Positions 9,274 to 18,750 of a stretch of DNA of 64,000 nucleotides are shown one piece after another (position 1 is the first letter of the stretch; each line of letters starts with the position of its first letter). The DNA is taken from NCBI GenBank assembly GCA_963790715.1, contig CAWBPN010000011.1, forward strand, positions 186,001 through 250,000, given 5' to 3'. The translations under genes and the position numbers were made by a program. Under the pieces are notes generated by a model. That model saw only the letters and a program-made list of their open reading frames with translations, was not told where the DNA came from and ran no database searches. This stretch comes from DCFW01 sp963790715. Its GTDB lineage: Bacteria; Bacteroidota; Bacteroidia; Bacteroidales; Bacteroidaceae.

Positions 9274-10641
9274 TCAGTTGCCACCTCCCAACATACGGAA
9301 AAGGATAATGTAACTTTCTATTTTCTCGTATTTGGGAGCAAGCTGCTGCAACTGAGCCGTCTGCAACGACTGACGAGCCACAATTATCTGAAGAGCATTG
9401 CCATCACCATATCTCATTTGGGCATCTGCGGCACGGATTGCCTCTTGGAGTTTCCGTATTTGGTGTTCTTGCAGATTTGTTTGTCGGGTAGCCGTTTGAT
9501 AAGCTTTCAACGCATTGTTCACCTCATTGCCCGCTTCAAGCAGTGTTTGTGAGAATTGCGCCATAGCCTGTTTCTGTTGCGACTGCGCAATGGCGAGATT
9601 GGCACGGTTCTGTCCGTTGACAAAGAGGGGCTGAGTAAGTGAGGTTATGGCTTGCAATAGCAGACTTCCAGGATTGGCAATGCCCATGCTACCATTGTTG
9701 GTCCATCCCGCAGATGCCGATAAGCGTAAAGAGGGATAGAAGGCTGCTCGTGCCACATTGGCCTGATAGAATGAGGAACGGAGCGCAGCTTCTGCCTGAA
9801 GTACATCAGGACGAGTGGCAAGGGCGGTGACAGGAATATCGGTTGCCAAGCTATTGGAGAAATCTTGGTCGGAGAAAACCCCTCGGCTGATGGCACTGGG
9901 ATTTTTTGCAAGCAATATCGAAAGGCTGCCTTCGGTTTCAAACAATTGTTTTTCGACCAGCACCAGCATTGTTTTGGATTCATAGCGGCTCGCCTCGGCT
10001 TGCGCTACAGCACTGCTCTCGGTTTCACCAGCATCCATGAGGGCTTGCAATACGGTAACCTGCCGTTTCCAACTGTCTATGGTTTCTTCCAGTACCTTTT
10101 TCTTGGCATCCAGCATTTCCAGTGTGTAATAAGCTTCGGCAATGGTGGCAATGAGCCGTGTACGTACTAACTGCCGATAAGCCCTGCGCTCGTCTATTGT
10201 GGCTATTGTACCCTTGATGGCATTACGCTGTTTGCCGACTATATCTGTTTCCCAGTTCAGTGTTGTGCCCAGATTATAGGTCTTTTCAGCCTTTGCCCCA
10301 TCAAAACTGCTGATATTTCCCTCGCCTGTCAGACTCACTGAGGGGAGCAGCAATCCATATGCGCCACGAAGGCTAGCAGTGGCTTCATCTACGCGCAGAC
10401 GTGCCATTTCCAGTTCCTTGTTTTTTTCTAGCCCCTCACGAATAAGTTCCTGCAAGCGTTGGTCTTTGTAAAAATTCTGCCAATGGAGCAAAGAGGTTGT
10501 GTCGTTCATGGAAGTTCTGTCTTGCAGTTCCTTACGGAGGAAATGGATAACATCTACCGTTTGTGGCTCATAGTCCTTGAAAGTTGCGCATGAGGTGAAG
10601 ACCGCGAACGCCAAGAAAATACCGTATAGTTTTTTTTTCAT
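9274..10641 (-). CDS. Outer-membrane efflux channel (TolC/OprM-type, NodT family)
   Basis: A 455-residue protein from the ATG at 10641; a TTG at 10680 gives a longer frame that overlaps the pump gene and is not chosen. Lipobox AVFTSC (Cys18) points to an outer-membrane lipoprotein. The body shows the duplicated OEP repeat: long helices (ELEMARLRVDEATASLRGAYGLLLPSVSL) and the second-half RPDVLQAEAALRSSFYQANVARAAFYPSL, both typical of OprM/CusC proteins. It forms the exit duct of the tripartite pump and is the last gene of the operon, 7 bp after the RND gene. Confidence 0.92.
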   Translation of the reverse strand: MKKKLYGIFLAFAVFTSCATFKDYEPQTVDVIHFLRKELQDRTSMNDTTSLLHWQNFYKDQRLQELIREGLEKNKELEMARLRVDEATASLRGAYGLLLPSVSLTGEGNISSFDGAKAEKTYNLGTTLNWETDIVGKQRNAIKGTIATIDERRAYRQLVRTRLIATIAEAYYTLEMLDAKKKVLEETIDSWKRQVTVLQALMDAGETESSAVAQAEASRYESKTMLVLVEKQLFETEGSLSILLAKNPSAISRGVFSDQDFSNSLATDIPVTALATRPDVLQAEAALRSSFYQANVARAAFYPSLRLSASAGWTNNGSMGIANPGSLLLQAITSLTQPLFVNGQNRANLAIAQSQQKQAMAQFSQTLLEAGNEVNNALKAYQTATRQTNLQEHQIRKLQEAIRAADAQMRYGDGNALQIIVARQSLQTAQLQQLAPKYEKIESYIILFRMLGGGN

Positions 10642-10648
10642 TTTGTAC

Positions 10649-13600
10649 TTATTTGTCAGAAACAATATCTTTGTTATCAATCAACCGATGGGGCATCCAA
10701 TGTTCTTGTATCCACTGAAACACTACAAAGAGTGCAGGTACAAGGAAAAGAAGCGCTACACTTCCTACCAGCATGCCTCCCACCACACCGCTTGCCAGCG
10801 AATGGCTTCCGTTGGCTCCAGCCCCTTTGGCTACCATCAACGGAAGCATGCCCAAGACCATTGTCAATACGGTCATCAAAATAGGTCTAAAACGGTCTTT
10901 GGCAGCATTGTAAGCCGCTTGTACCAATCCCATTCCCCTGCGTCGATGATCTACGGCATATTCAGTGATGAGAATGGCTGTCTTTGCCAGCAGACCAATT
11001 AGCATCACGATACCCGTCTGCATATAGACATCGTTTTGCAATCCCGACATTTGTGCCAAAAGAAAACTTCCCAAGATACCTACAGGCACGGTCAGTATCA
11101 CGGCAAACGGCAATACTAAGCTCTCATAAAGAGCAGCCAGCACCAAATATATGATGAGGAAACTAAGCAGGAAAACCAAGATAAAGTTGTTTGATGATTG
11201 GCTTTCCTCCAGACTTAATCCACCCCATTCATACGAATACCCCAATGGCAGTTTGGTTTTCGCCACACGTTCTATGGCTTTCATCGCTTCGCCGTTGCTG
11301 TGCCCTTGTGCCGGAGTTCCAGTAATGTTGATGGAAGAGAACAGATTGAAACGACTCAGAATCTGTGGTCCTTTGGTTGGGGTCAGTTTGATGAACGATG
11401 TAACAGGAGCCATCTCGCCATTGACAAGACGCACGAAAATGTGGCTGAGCGACTCACTTGTTACCCGCGTTTCGGGGCTGGCCTGCATCGTCACGTTGTA
11501 AAGACGGGAGAAACGATTGAAGTTGGAGATATAGCTTCCGCCATAATAGCTTGCTACAGTTTCCAAAATTTCATTCGGCGTGATACCAGCCCTCTGACAT
11601 TTAGCAGCATCAATATCCACCCAATACTGGGGATAGTCGGCACTGAAATCTGAATAAGCATTGCCAATTTCGGGTTGTTTCGACAATGCCGCAACAAAAC
11701 GGTCCTTCACCTGCTGAAATCGTTCGATGCTTCCCCCCGAACGGTCTTGTAGATTCAAGTCAAAGCCATTGCTCATGCCAAACCCCGGAATCATCGACGG
11801 TGCCATCACCATCACATCTGCTTCGGGGATAGTGCGTGCGGCCTCGTTTATACGCTCGGTAATCGCTGCCACGCTTTCTCCTTTGCCACGCTCGTTCCAT
11901 TCCTTCAGCGGCACAAAGAACATGCCTGTGTTAGAACCCGAAGAAGTGAAGGAATAGCCATTAGTAACCGCATAATGCGCAATGCCTGAAATGGTTTTGA
12001 GTTTCTTCTCCATCTTAGCCAGTGCCTTGGCATTTTCGGCCAAGGATGTGCCGGGCTTAGTTGTCAGATTGACATAGAGCATACCTAAATCCTCATCGGG
12101 CACAATTCCCGTGGGGGTCTTTTTCACTAAAACAAAAAGGATAACTCCGGCTATTGCTATCACGGAGAACGATACATACTTATGGCGGACGAATTTCAGC
12201 ACCCCTTGGGCATATTTCTTACTCATCACCTCAAACACGACATTGAACGCATGGCGGAAACGAGCTGTAAAGTTGTTTTTCTGTTGCCCACTCTCATCCA
12301 TATACGGATGTAATAACAGCGCACAAAGAGCTGGGGACAGGGTAAAAGCATTGACCGCAGAGATACCAACGGCAACAGCCATCGTAAGTCCGAACTGCCG
12401 GTAGAAAATACCTGAAGTGCCACCGATCATGCTGACAGGTATGAACACAGCCATGAAGATAAGGGTTGAGGTGAATAGTGCCTTTGCAACATTGCCCATT
12501 GCGTCACGAGCGGCCAAATAGGGAGAGCGATAACCTTTGTCGAAATTGGCTTGCACCGCCTCCACGACGATGATGGCGTCATCGACCACAGTGCCGATCG
12601 CCAACACGAGAGCAAACAACGTGATGAGGTTGATACTGAACCCTACCATCTGCATGAACGCAAAAGTGCCTACAAGCGAGACGATGATACTTACAGATGG
12701 AATCAATGTGGAACGCAAGTCCTGAAGGAAGACATAAACTACCAGAATGACCAACAGCAAAGCCTCGAAGAGCGTTCGGATCACCACCCTGACGGAAGCA
12801 TTGAGAAAATGATTAGTATCGTTGATCTTCTGAAATTTCATTCCCATAGGCAACTGCAAGCTCGTAGTTTCCAACACATGATCAATCTCGTTGATAATCT
12901 TGGAGGCGTTGCTTCCAGCCCGTTGCTGAATAAGGGCTATGGCGGCAGGGTGACCATCGAGCGTATTGGTGTAGTTATAACTCTCACTACCCATCTCCAC
13001 TTTAGCCACATCTTTCAGTCGGAGTATCTCGCCATTGGCAAGACTGCGGATGACGATGTTGCCAAACTGTTCCGGTGTGGAGAGACGACCACGATATTTC
13101 ATCGTATATACGTATGTATTGTCGTGGTTCTCACCGAATGCACCTGTGGCTGCTTCAATGTTTTGGGCAGCTAGTGCATTGCTGATATCTGCAGGAACAA
13201 GCTTATATTGTGCCATTTTATCAGGACTGAGCCACAATCGCATATTGTAGTCTGAACCATAAAGCATTATCTTTCCTACACCAGAGATACGCTTCAGCCT
13301 GGGTACAACGTTGATATTCATATAATTATTGAGAAAATTCTCATCCCATAGACCTTTTTCACTATACAGGCTAACGGTCATGAGTTCGGAATTTTGCTCC
13401 TTTTCAGTAGTTACACCTTGACGTGTTACTTCTGCAGGCAGATTGGCAAGTACCGTCTGTACACGGTTTTGCACATTAACGGCTGCCATGTCTGCGTTGA
13501 CTCCATTCTTGAAGAAAATCGTAATGCTTGCCTCTCCTGTATTGCTGGCTGTGGAGGTCATATAGGTCATTCCTTCCACACCATTGATTGTTTCTTCAAG

Positions 13601-13798
13601 TGGTGTAATAACACTTTTGATAACAGTTTCGGCATTGGCTCCGGGATAGGTAGTCATCACATTGACCGTAGGCGGAGCCATATCAGGATATTGCTCTACG
13701 GGCAGGGAAAAAAGCGACACAATTCCCATCAGCACAATCAATACGGATATGACAGCCGAGAAGATGGGACGTTGAATAAATGTTTTAAGACTTATCAT
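10649..13798 (-). CDS. Efflux RND transporter permease, HAE1 (AcrB) family
   Basis: 1049 residues, full length for AcrB-type pumps. It begins MISLKTFIQRPIFSAVISVLIVLMG and includes LPVEQYPDMAPPTVNVMTTYPGA, the standard porter-domain start. The TM4 proton-relay motif GTVVDDAIIVVEAV is present, as is the C-terminal TM10 region (KTAILITEYAVD) with its Lys. It is the middle gene of a minus-strand operon, 18 bp downstream of the adaptor gene. HAE1 pumps export drugs, bile salts or other amphiphiles; the substrate here is unknown. The region has visibly higher G+C than the flanking housekeeping genes. Confidence 0.95.
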   Translation of the reverse strand: MISLKTFIQRPIFSAVISVLIVLMGIVSLFSLPVEQYPDMAPPTVNVMTTYPGANAETVIKSVITPLEETINGVEGMTYMTSTASNTGEASITIFFKNGVNADMAAVNVQNRVQTVLANLPAEVTRQGVTTEKEQNSELMTVSLYSEKGLWDENFLNNYMNINVVPRLKRISGVGKIMLYGSDYNMRLWLSPDKMAQYKLVPADISNALAAQNIEAATGAFGENHDNTYVYTMKYRGRLSTPEQFGNIVIRSLANGEILRLKDVAKVEMGSESYNYTNTLDGHPAAIALIQQRAGSNASKIINEIDHVLETTSLQLPMGMKFQKINDTNHFLNASVRVVIRTLFEALLLVILVVYVFLQDLRSTLIPSVSIIVSLVGTFAFMQMVGFSINLITLFALVLAIGTVVDDAIIVVEAVQANFDKGYRSPYLAARDAMGNVAKALFTSTLIFMAVFIPVSMIGGTSGIFYRQFGLTMAVAVGISAVNAFTLSPALCALLLHPYMDESGQQKNNFTARFRHAFNVVFEVMSKKYAQGVLKFVRHKYVSFSVIAIAGVILFVLVKKTPTGIVPDEDLGMLYVNLTTKPGTSLAENAKALAKMEKKLKTISGIAHYAVTNGYSFTSSGSNTGMFFVPLKEWNERGKGESVAAITERINEAARTIPEADVMVMAPSMIPGFGMSNGFDLNLQDRSGGSIERFQQVKDRFVAALSKQPEIGNAYSDFSADYPQYWVDIDAAKCQRAGITPNEILETVASYYGGSYISNFNRFSRLYNVTMQASPETRVTSESLSHIFVRLVNGEMAPVTSFIKLTPTKGPQILSRFNLFSSINITGTPAQGHSNGEAMKAIERVAKTKLPLGYSYEWGGLSLEESQSSNNFILVFLLSFLIIYLVLAALYESLVLPFAVILTVPVGILGSFLLAQMSGLQNDVYMQTGIVMLIGLLAKTAILITEYAVDHRRRGMGLVQAAYNAAKDRFRPILMTVLTMVLGMLPLMVAKGAGANGSHSLASGVVGGMLVGSVALLFLVPALFVVFQWIQEHWMPHRLIDNKDIVSDK

Positions 13799-13816
13799 AC
13801 TTTTACCAATATCTTT

Positions 13817-14872
13817 TTATTTTCTTATCTTGTCTCCAGCTTTCAATCCACTGATAATGATGTAAGTTTTTCCATCATTGATGGGATATACTTTAATCAG
13901 TGTCATCTTGGGCTTTCCGTTCACCATGCGGTAAACAATCATTTTATCCTGCAATTCGCTAACCGCAGTTTGCGGAATCACAATAGCGTTAGGCATTTTT
14001 ATCGGCAACAATATATTACCCATGGCACCACTGATGAGTTGTCGCCTTTTGTTGTCGAAGATTGCACGCACGCTTACGCTTCCAGTCTGCTCATTGAGGA
14101 GCCCGCTGATTGTAATAATCCTACCTGGATACTCGTAAATGCTCCCGTCACTGGTTTCCCATTTTACGGAGGGCATTTTCTTTAGTGTCTCTTCTTTAGA
14201 TCCATATTGTCGAAGGAGTGAAGACAGGCGCTGCTCGTCAAGAGAAAAATAAGCCACCATACGGGCGTTGTCCGACACATAGGTAAGCGGTTGAGACATG
14301 GTGGACGAAACGAGCGAACCTGTCTTATAAGGTAGTGTTCCCACGACACCATCAGACGGACTGTGCACCACTGTATAAGAGAGATTGTTGGCTGCATTAT
14401 TCCTTTCCGCCTGCGCCTGAGCTAATTCTGCCTGCGCCATTTTAAAAGCGTATGAAGCCTGCGCAACGGTGAAGGATGAAACAACCTTTTGCAGCTTCAG
14501 TTCTTGTTTGCTATCCAAGGTGAGACGTGCATTGCCTACTTTTGCTCTTGCTACTTGCATATTGGCCTGTGCTGTAGCCAGCGAAGCGCGATAGCCTGTC
14601 TGGTCAATCATGAAGAGTGCCTGTCCACTGTGCACGCTTTGTCCTTCCTCTACACAGACTTTTACAATCTTGCCTTCTATCTGTGGGTAAATGGCAATGT
14701 CTTTTTGACCACGCATTGTCGCCGGATATCTCAGGGTGAGCGTGGCTGTTTGTGGAGTTACAACGATGGTTTCAATTTTCTCTGTAGTAATGGAGGTATC
14801 CGTAGTAGTTTTTTGCTGGCAGGCTGCAAGCATCGGGACAAGAAATATCAGTCCCCAACTTCTTAGCTTCAT
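13817..14872 (-). CDS. Efflux RND periplasmic adaptor (AcrA/MexA-like), lipoprotein
   Basis: A 351-residue adaptor with lipobox LAAC (Cys18), first lipoyl half (KVCVEEGQSVHSGQALFMID), an alpha-hairpin (about 80-140), second lipoyl half (VHSPSDGVVGTLPYKTGSLVS), beta-barrel and membrane-proximal domain (IVIPQTAVSELQDKMIVYRM). It opens the adaptor-pump-channel operon, transcribed from a promoter at 14912-14919. The divergent two-component system and its predicted LytTR sites lie immediately upstream, so the operon is probably under that system's control. Confidence 0.93.
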   Translation of the reverse strand: MKLRSWGLIFLVPMLAACQQKTTTDTSITTEKIETIVVTPQTATLTLRYPATMRGQKDIAIYPQIEGKIVKVCVEEGQSVHSGQALFMIDQTGYRASLATAQANMQVARAKVGNARLTLDSKQELKLQKVVSSFTVAQASYAFKMAQAELAQAQAERNNAANNLSYTVVHSPSDGVVGTLPYKTGSLVSSTMSQPLTYVSDNARMVAYFSLDEQRLSSLLRQYGSKEETLKKMPSVKWETSDGSIYEYPGRIITISGLLNEQTGSVSVRAIFDNKRRQLISGAMGNILLPIKMPNAIVIPQTAVSELQDKMIVYRMVNGKPKMTLIKVYPINDGKTYIIISGLKAGDKIRK

Positions 14873-14911
14873 CTGTTCCGTTTTTTATTGATACAATATT
14901 CTTTTTGCCTA

Positions 14912-14919
14912 CAAAGGTA
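14912..14919 (-). promoter_or_regulatory. -7 box of the tripartite efflux operon
   Basis: TACCTTTG on the minus strand matches TAnnTTTG exactly, 40 bp before the adaptor start. No good -33 TTG is seen at the usual distance, which would fit a promoter needing an activator. Confidence 0.55.
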
Positions 14920-15010
14920 CATCCATCAAGGAAGATTATGAGCAGAAAAATATCTGAAGCAGAGCTATTGGCTTCTGAACCGTCATAATGCATAATCGGA
15001 ACACTTTTTC

Positions 15011-15040
15011 ACCGTTTCAACAAGGTTTTTATACGTTTCA
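15011..15040 (+). promoter_or_regulatory. Predicted LytTR-regulator binding site (two direct repeats)
   Basis: ACCGTTTCA (15011-15019) and TACGTTTCA (15032-15040) are direct 9-mers separated by exactly 12 bp. LytTR response regulators bind two imperfect 9-bp direct repeats (core GTT at positions 4-6) spaced 12 plus or minus 1 bp. The site lies between the divergent efflux and sensor-kinase promoters. Confidence 0.5.
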
Positions 15041-15074
15041 AAGATTCTTCAGAATCTGTTTTCCATTTTTTGAC

Positions 15075-15082
15075 TAAATTTG
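15075..15082 (+). promoter_or_regulatory. -7 box of the sensor kinase/response regulator operon
   Basis: TAAATTTG matches TAnnTTTG. It sits inside the longest open frame (from 15070), which decides for the ATG at 15103 as the kinase start. Confidence 0.6.
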
Positions 15083-15102
15083 TAAACAAAACAAAACAAT
15101 TG

Positions 15103-16164
15103 ATGAAAAGAATTGTCCAAAAGCTCCTGCTTTATACCACACTGTGGTCGATAGCCTTTGCTGCCTCATTTGTGTTCTTATACGTAATGGGCTATGGAGA
15201 CACTGGAGATTTCAAAGGCTCCTATACGGTCTACGACTTTTTGAGCGATGGAATGGTGATGGTGGTATTCTTGAGTATTTCGCTACTTTTCAATCACCTT
15301 TTTATCCGATGGTTCCAGCCTTTGCAGAATTATCGCTATAAACTGTTTCTCTACTCTATTTTGTTGCTAGCGACCAATACGCTTATGGCTGTGCTGATGA
15401 CCCAAGGAATGGTAATAATTTGGGGCAATTTGCCTCGTCAGGAGTATATTAAGACCGTATATCTCTTCTCCCTTGTAGCCACGTTTATATCTGGTATCCA
15501 CGCCAATATATCCTTTCAGGAGAATTACAAAGAACAAGCAGAAGAAGCACACCGTTTGGAAATGGAGAATATGCGGCAGCGTGAAGTCAATTTACAAACT
15601 TCACTTATGGTACTGAAAACGCAGGTTGATCCCCATTTTCTCTTCAACAACTTCAGTATTCTTTCTGAACTCATAGAGGAAAATCCTAACGAGGCACGCA
15701 ACTTTCTTGATAATCTTTCAAGAGTATATCGTTACAAGTTAGTCAATATGAATACTCAACTGGTCAGCATCAAAAATGAATTACGTATGCTCTACTCATA
15801 CGTCCAGTTGATAGGAACTCGCTTTGGCACGGCTATTTATGTGGAGTTTCCTACCAAGGAGGAAATAACCCGGGTACAATCATTGGGCGTCCCGCCTTTA
15901 GTCGTTCAAATGCTTGTGGAGAATGCTATTAAGCACAATGCTCACAGCGTCGAGCGACCACTTGTGATAAATGTCCGCATCAACGGACATTATGTGCTGG
16001 TGAGCAATCCTGTCTTCCCTCTCTCTTCAGAGGTGGATTCCACAGGCATTGGGCTTCCCAATTTGCAAGAACGTTATCGTTTGCTCTCTACAGAACAACC
16101 CATCATCAGCAATGATGGTCATAACTTCACCGTCACCTTACCCTTACTAAAATTTGAAGCATAA
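15103..16164 (+). CDS. Sensor histidine kinase, LytS/YehU type
   Basis: About 353 residues. Four hydrophobic segments fill residues 10-130, followed by a short coiled coil and the LytS-type phosphoacceptor motif QVDPHFLFNNF with His178. The ATP-binding part contains VPPLVVQMLVENAIKHN, the N box of the family, and GIGLPNLQERYRLL, the G box. It autophosphorylates and passes phosphate to the LytTR regulator whose ATG overlaps its stop (TAATG at 16162-16166). Being divergent from a tripartite efflux operon suggests that it senses envelope stress or the exported compound. Confidence 0.93.
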   Translation: MKRIVQKLLLYTTLWSIAFAASFVFLYVMGYGDTGDFKGSYTVYDFLSDGMVMVVFLSISLLFNHLFIRWFQPLQNYRYKLFLYSILLLATNTLMAVLMTQGMVIIWGNLPRQEYIKTVYLFSLVATFISGIHANISFQENYKEQAEEAHRLEMENMRQREVNLQTSLMVLKTQVDPHFLFNNFSILSELIEENPNEARNFLDNLSRVYRYKLVNMNTQLVSIKNELRMLYSYVQLIGTRFGTAIYVEFPTKEEITRVQSLGVPPLVVQMLVENAIKHNAHSVERPLVINVRINGHYVLVSNPVFPLSSEVDSTGIGLPNLQERYRLLSTEQPIISNDGHNFTVTLPLLKFEA

Positions 16165-16946
16165 TGAAAGTCCTGATTATTGAAGATGAGTTTCGCAATT
16201 ACAATCGTCTGCGGAGAAAGCTTACGACCTATGACCCCACTATAGTTGTGGAGGGACCGTTGGAATCAGTAGAGGAGACTCGACAATGGCTTACCACTCA
16301 TCAGGGAGCAATGGCTCCTGACCTTGTATTTGCAGACATACGACTGAGCGACGGAGTTAGCTTTGATGCTCTTGATCTATTGGACGATGCTTCCAAGCTT
16401 GTATTCACCACAGCTTACGATGAATATGCGCTTAAAGCCTTTCAATACAACGGATTGGCTTATTTGATGAAACCCATTGAGGAAGAAGAGTTGAGAGAGA
16501 CTCTTGATCGCATTAGAAATCTCTGCGAGAAAAGACCTGAAACTGAATCAGCTGATTTGCAAGGATTGAAGACAATTTTGACTCAAATGCGTACAGACAG
16601 TTATCAATTTCGTGAGCGTTTCCTCATTCCTTATAAGGATGGCTTTGAAGTGGTCAACGTCAATGATGTGAGTTTCATCAGCACAGAGTATAAAGATACA
16701 CGGGTGTATCTGCGCACGAGAAAGTGTTATAGCCTGTCTATGTCGCTCGACGAACTTGAACGACAACTTAACCCGCATCATTTCTTCCGTGTTAATCGCC
16801 AGTATATCGTGCACATAGATTGTATAAATGGGCTGAAAACCTATTTCGGTGGCAAACTCCGTGTACAGCTTCAAGGCTATGATGATGTGGAACTCATGTG
16901 TAGTAGGGAACGTGCTTCACTGTTGAAAGAATGGCTCAATCAATAA
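16164..16946 (+). CDS. LytTR-family response regulator
   Basis: 260 residues: an N-terminal receiver (VLIIEDE, phospho-acceptor Asp58 in FADIRLSDG, switch Thr in FTTAYDEYAL, Lys in YLMKPIEEEEL) and a C-terminal LytTR DNA-binding domain (PYKDGFEVVNVNDVSFIS, then NPHHFFRVNRQYIVHIDCI). It is the partner of the kinase whose stop it overlaps. Two direct repeats with LytTR spacing lie in the divergent region at 15011-15040, so it probably activates or represses the efflux operon and its own operon. Confidence 0.94.
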   Translation: MKVLIIEDEFRNYNRLRRKLTTYDPTIVVEGPLESVEETRQWLTTHQGAMAPDLVFADIRLSDGVSFDALDLLDDASKLVFTTAYDEYALKAFQYNGLAYLMKPIEEEELRETLDRIRNLCEKRPETESADLQGLKTILTQMRTDSYQFRERFLIPYKDGFEVVNVNDVSFISTEYKDTRVYLRTRKCYSLSMSLDELERQLNPHHFFRVNRQYIVHIDCINGLKTYFGGKLRVQLQGYDDVELMCSRERASLLKEWLNQ

Positions 16947-16956
16947 ATACGACAAT

Positions 16957-17397
16957 ATGAATATCATTTTAAGAGAACTTGTTTCCAACCAGCTTCCTGC
17001 CTTTAAGGAAGAGATTCAAGAGTCTTTTCAGAGAAGTTATGAAGCACAGTATGGCCCAGACCAAAAGTTGGTGCTGCCAGAGTGTGATATTGACTCATCG
17101 CTCCAAAACAAAGATGCTATGGCCTATGAAGCTGTTGCTGACGAGCAACGAGTGGGTGGAACAATTGTAAACATCAACAGACAGACTCATCACTGCAATC
17201 TTGATTTCCTATATGTAAAGGTGGAATGCCAGAACCATGATTTTGGAAAAGCCATTTGGGAGACACTCGAAAAACAATATCCAAACACACATATATGGGA
17301 AACATGTACGCCCTATTTCGATCAACGTAACATCCATTTCTATGTCAACCTGTGCGGGAACAGAACTTTAAGAATGCCGGCGTTGACAATACAATAA
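16957..17397 (+). pseudogene. GNAT-family acetyltransferase, 3' truncated at an insertion junction
   Basis: MNIILRELVSNQLPAFKEEIQESF opens a GNAT-like fold; HCNLDFLYVKVECQNHDFGKAIWETLE is the acetyl-CoA-binding region, and NIHFYVNLCG is the last family-like stretch. At about 17352 the DNA switches to the methyltransferase gene read in another frame, so the last 13 residues are foreign and perhaps 30-40 family residues are missing. It is 10 bp after the response regulator. The abrupt truncation marks the right edge of the 11.3-kb block inserted in the methyltransferase. Confidence 0.75.
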
Positions 17398-17618
17398 CAT
17401 TGTTGAAAGGTGATGCTATGGATATTGTAGCCAAACTCGACGAAAAATATGATATGATTTTTCAGGATGTAGACAAAAGATTATATGCAAAGTTGCTGCC
17501 AAACTGTATTAAAATACTGAAGAAAGGCGGTACTCTCATCTCCGACGATACTCTGTTCCCTGTACATGACATGGATAAAAAGTGGGACTATATTATTGAA
17601 CCGGTTAAGGAATATAAT
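17355..17618 (+). pseudogene. O-methyltransferase, middle fragment (piece 2 of 3)
   Basis: Encodes REQNFKNAGVDNTITLLKGDAMDIV and then YDMIFQDVDKRLYAKLL and KKGGTLISDDTLF, the motif III/IV and metal-binding part of a caffeoyl-CoA-type O-methyltransferase. It follows on from piece 1 (5810-6098) with little or nothing missing. It stops in frame at EPVKEYN, where an IS4-family element begins; the last nine bases GAATATAAT are duplicated on the far side of that element. It has no start signal of its own. Confidence 0.85.
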
Positions 17619-17728
17619 TATTGCTGTCCGGTAAAACTTTTAAATAAGAAAAAATAAAGGGCTGAATTCATAATAGAGTTCAGCCCAAATTGTATTACTT
17701 TGTTTTTCACCACAAAAACCAAAGAACA

Positions 17729-18649
17729 ATGCCCAAAAGTACAAATTTTACCGGACAGCCGATATATAATCAGCTTCTATCTTTAGTTAATAAGGAAAAA
17801 ATCACAAAGATTGGCCGAAAAGGTAATCATGAGCGATATGTGAAGAAGTTGGATGGTTATTCTCACTTTGTAATAATGCTCTATGCGGTATTAATGCGCT
17901 TTGAATCTTTGCGTGAAATAGTAATTGGAATGCTGTCCGAGTCCCATAAGCTCCATCATCTTGGCATTGACTATATGGTTAAACGAAGTACTCTCTCAGA
18001 AGCTAATAACAGCCGTAAGAATGAATTCTTCGAGCAAATATATTTCTCGTTGTATCAAAAATATAAGAATGATTTAGCGGACAGCCGAACAAACAAGTCC
18101 TGGGAACATCTGCTGCATATTATGGATTCAACGACCATCACATTATTCTCTAACGTTTTAAAAGGTGCAGGTCGCAACCCTAAGCAAGGGAAGAAAAAGG
18201 GAGGTATAAAAGTACATACAGTGCTTAAAGCAGAGGAAGGCGTACCTTATTCCATCCATTTTACTTCAGCTGCAACTCACGATCACGTAATGCTCAGCAA
18301 ATTGAAGTTGACTAATGGTGCATTTTTAGCCATGGACAGGGCATACATTGATTACAAAGTCTTTCAGGAACTTACAGATGATGGAGTATTTTATGTGACC
18401 AAGATGAAGAAAAAACTACGCTATATACAAAAAGGAGGTCATTATCTTGTTAATGAAGACGGATTGGTCATATTAAGTGATCATAAAATTGAACTGAAAA
18501 AAGATGATATAACCCATATTTCAAGGAAAATAGAGTATTGGCAGGAGAAGAAAGAATCATCAAGTGTGCTCCTGACTAACAATTTTGATTTAGAACCTGA
18601 AGAAATCATTGCCATTTATCTGCGTCGTTGGCAGATAGAGAGTCTGTTT
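17729..18649 (+). pseudogene. IS4-family transposase, N-terminal 307 residues
   Basis: Starts MPKSTNFTGQPIYNQLLS at 17729; an earlier in-frame start at 17690 is less likely. DDE-type residues are visible: Asp in IMDSTTITLF, Asp in LAMDRAYIDYKVF, and the IS4 YREK signature begins at YLRRWQIESLF. The frame is cut between the catalytic Glu of that signature and its Lys by the RIT element; the continuation LFKQLKQNF is at 22172. Read-through into the RIT end adds unrelated residues to a stop at 18886. Confidence 0.9.
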
Positions 18650-18676
18650 TATGACAAGCATATTTTTATGAGAAGT
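18650..18676 (+). repeat. Left 27-bp terminal inverted repeat of the RIT element
   Basis: Perfect inverted copy of 22117-22143; it contains TATGACAAG and TTATGAGAAG. It begins directly after the direct repeat TCTGTTT. Confidence 0.9.
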
Positions 18677-18750
18677 CTCTGTGATAGGTATGCTGATTCT
18701 CATTCAGTTACAGATTTACTTCTCACTTTGACTTCACATAATAATAGAGA

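Noticed and set aside
12551..14185. Long open frames antisense to the RND pump and adaptor genes
   Set aside because: They mirror the coding strand of well-conserved efflux genes, have no ribosome site or family resemblance, and vanish outside the genes.
17352..17657. Apparent stand-alone 101-residue methyltransferase
   Set aside because: It starts inside a family motif, has no start signal, and joins in frame to fragments at 5810 and 22564; it is the middle of a broken gene.
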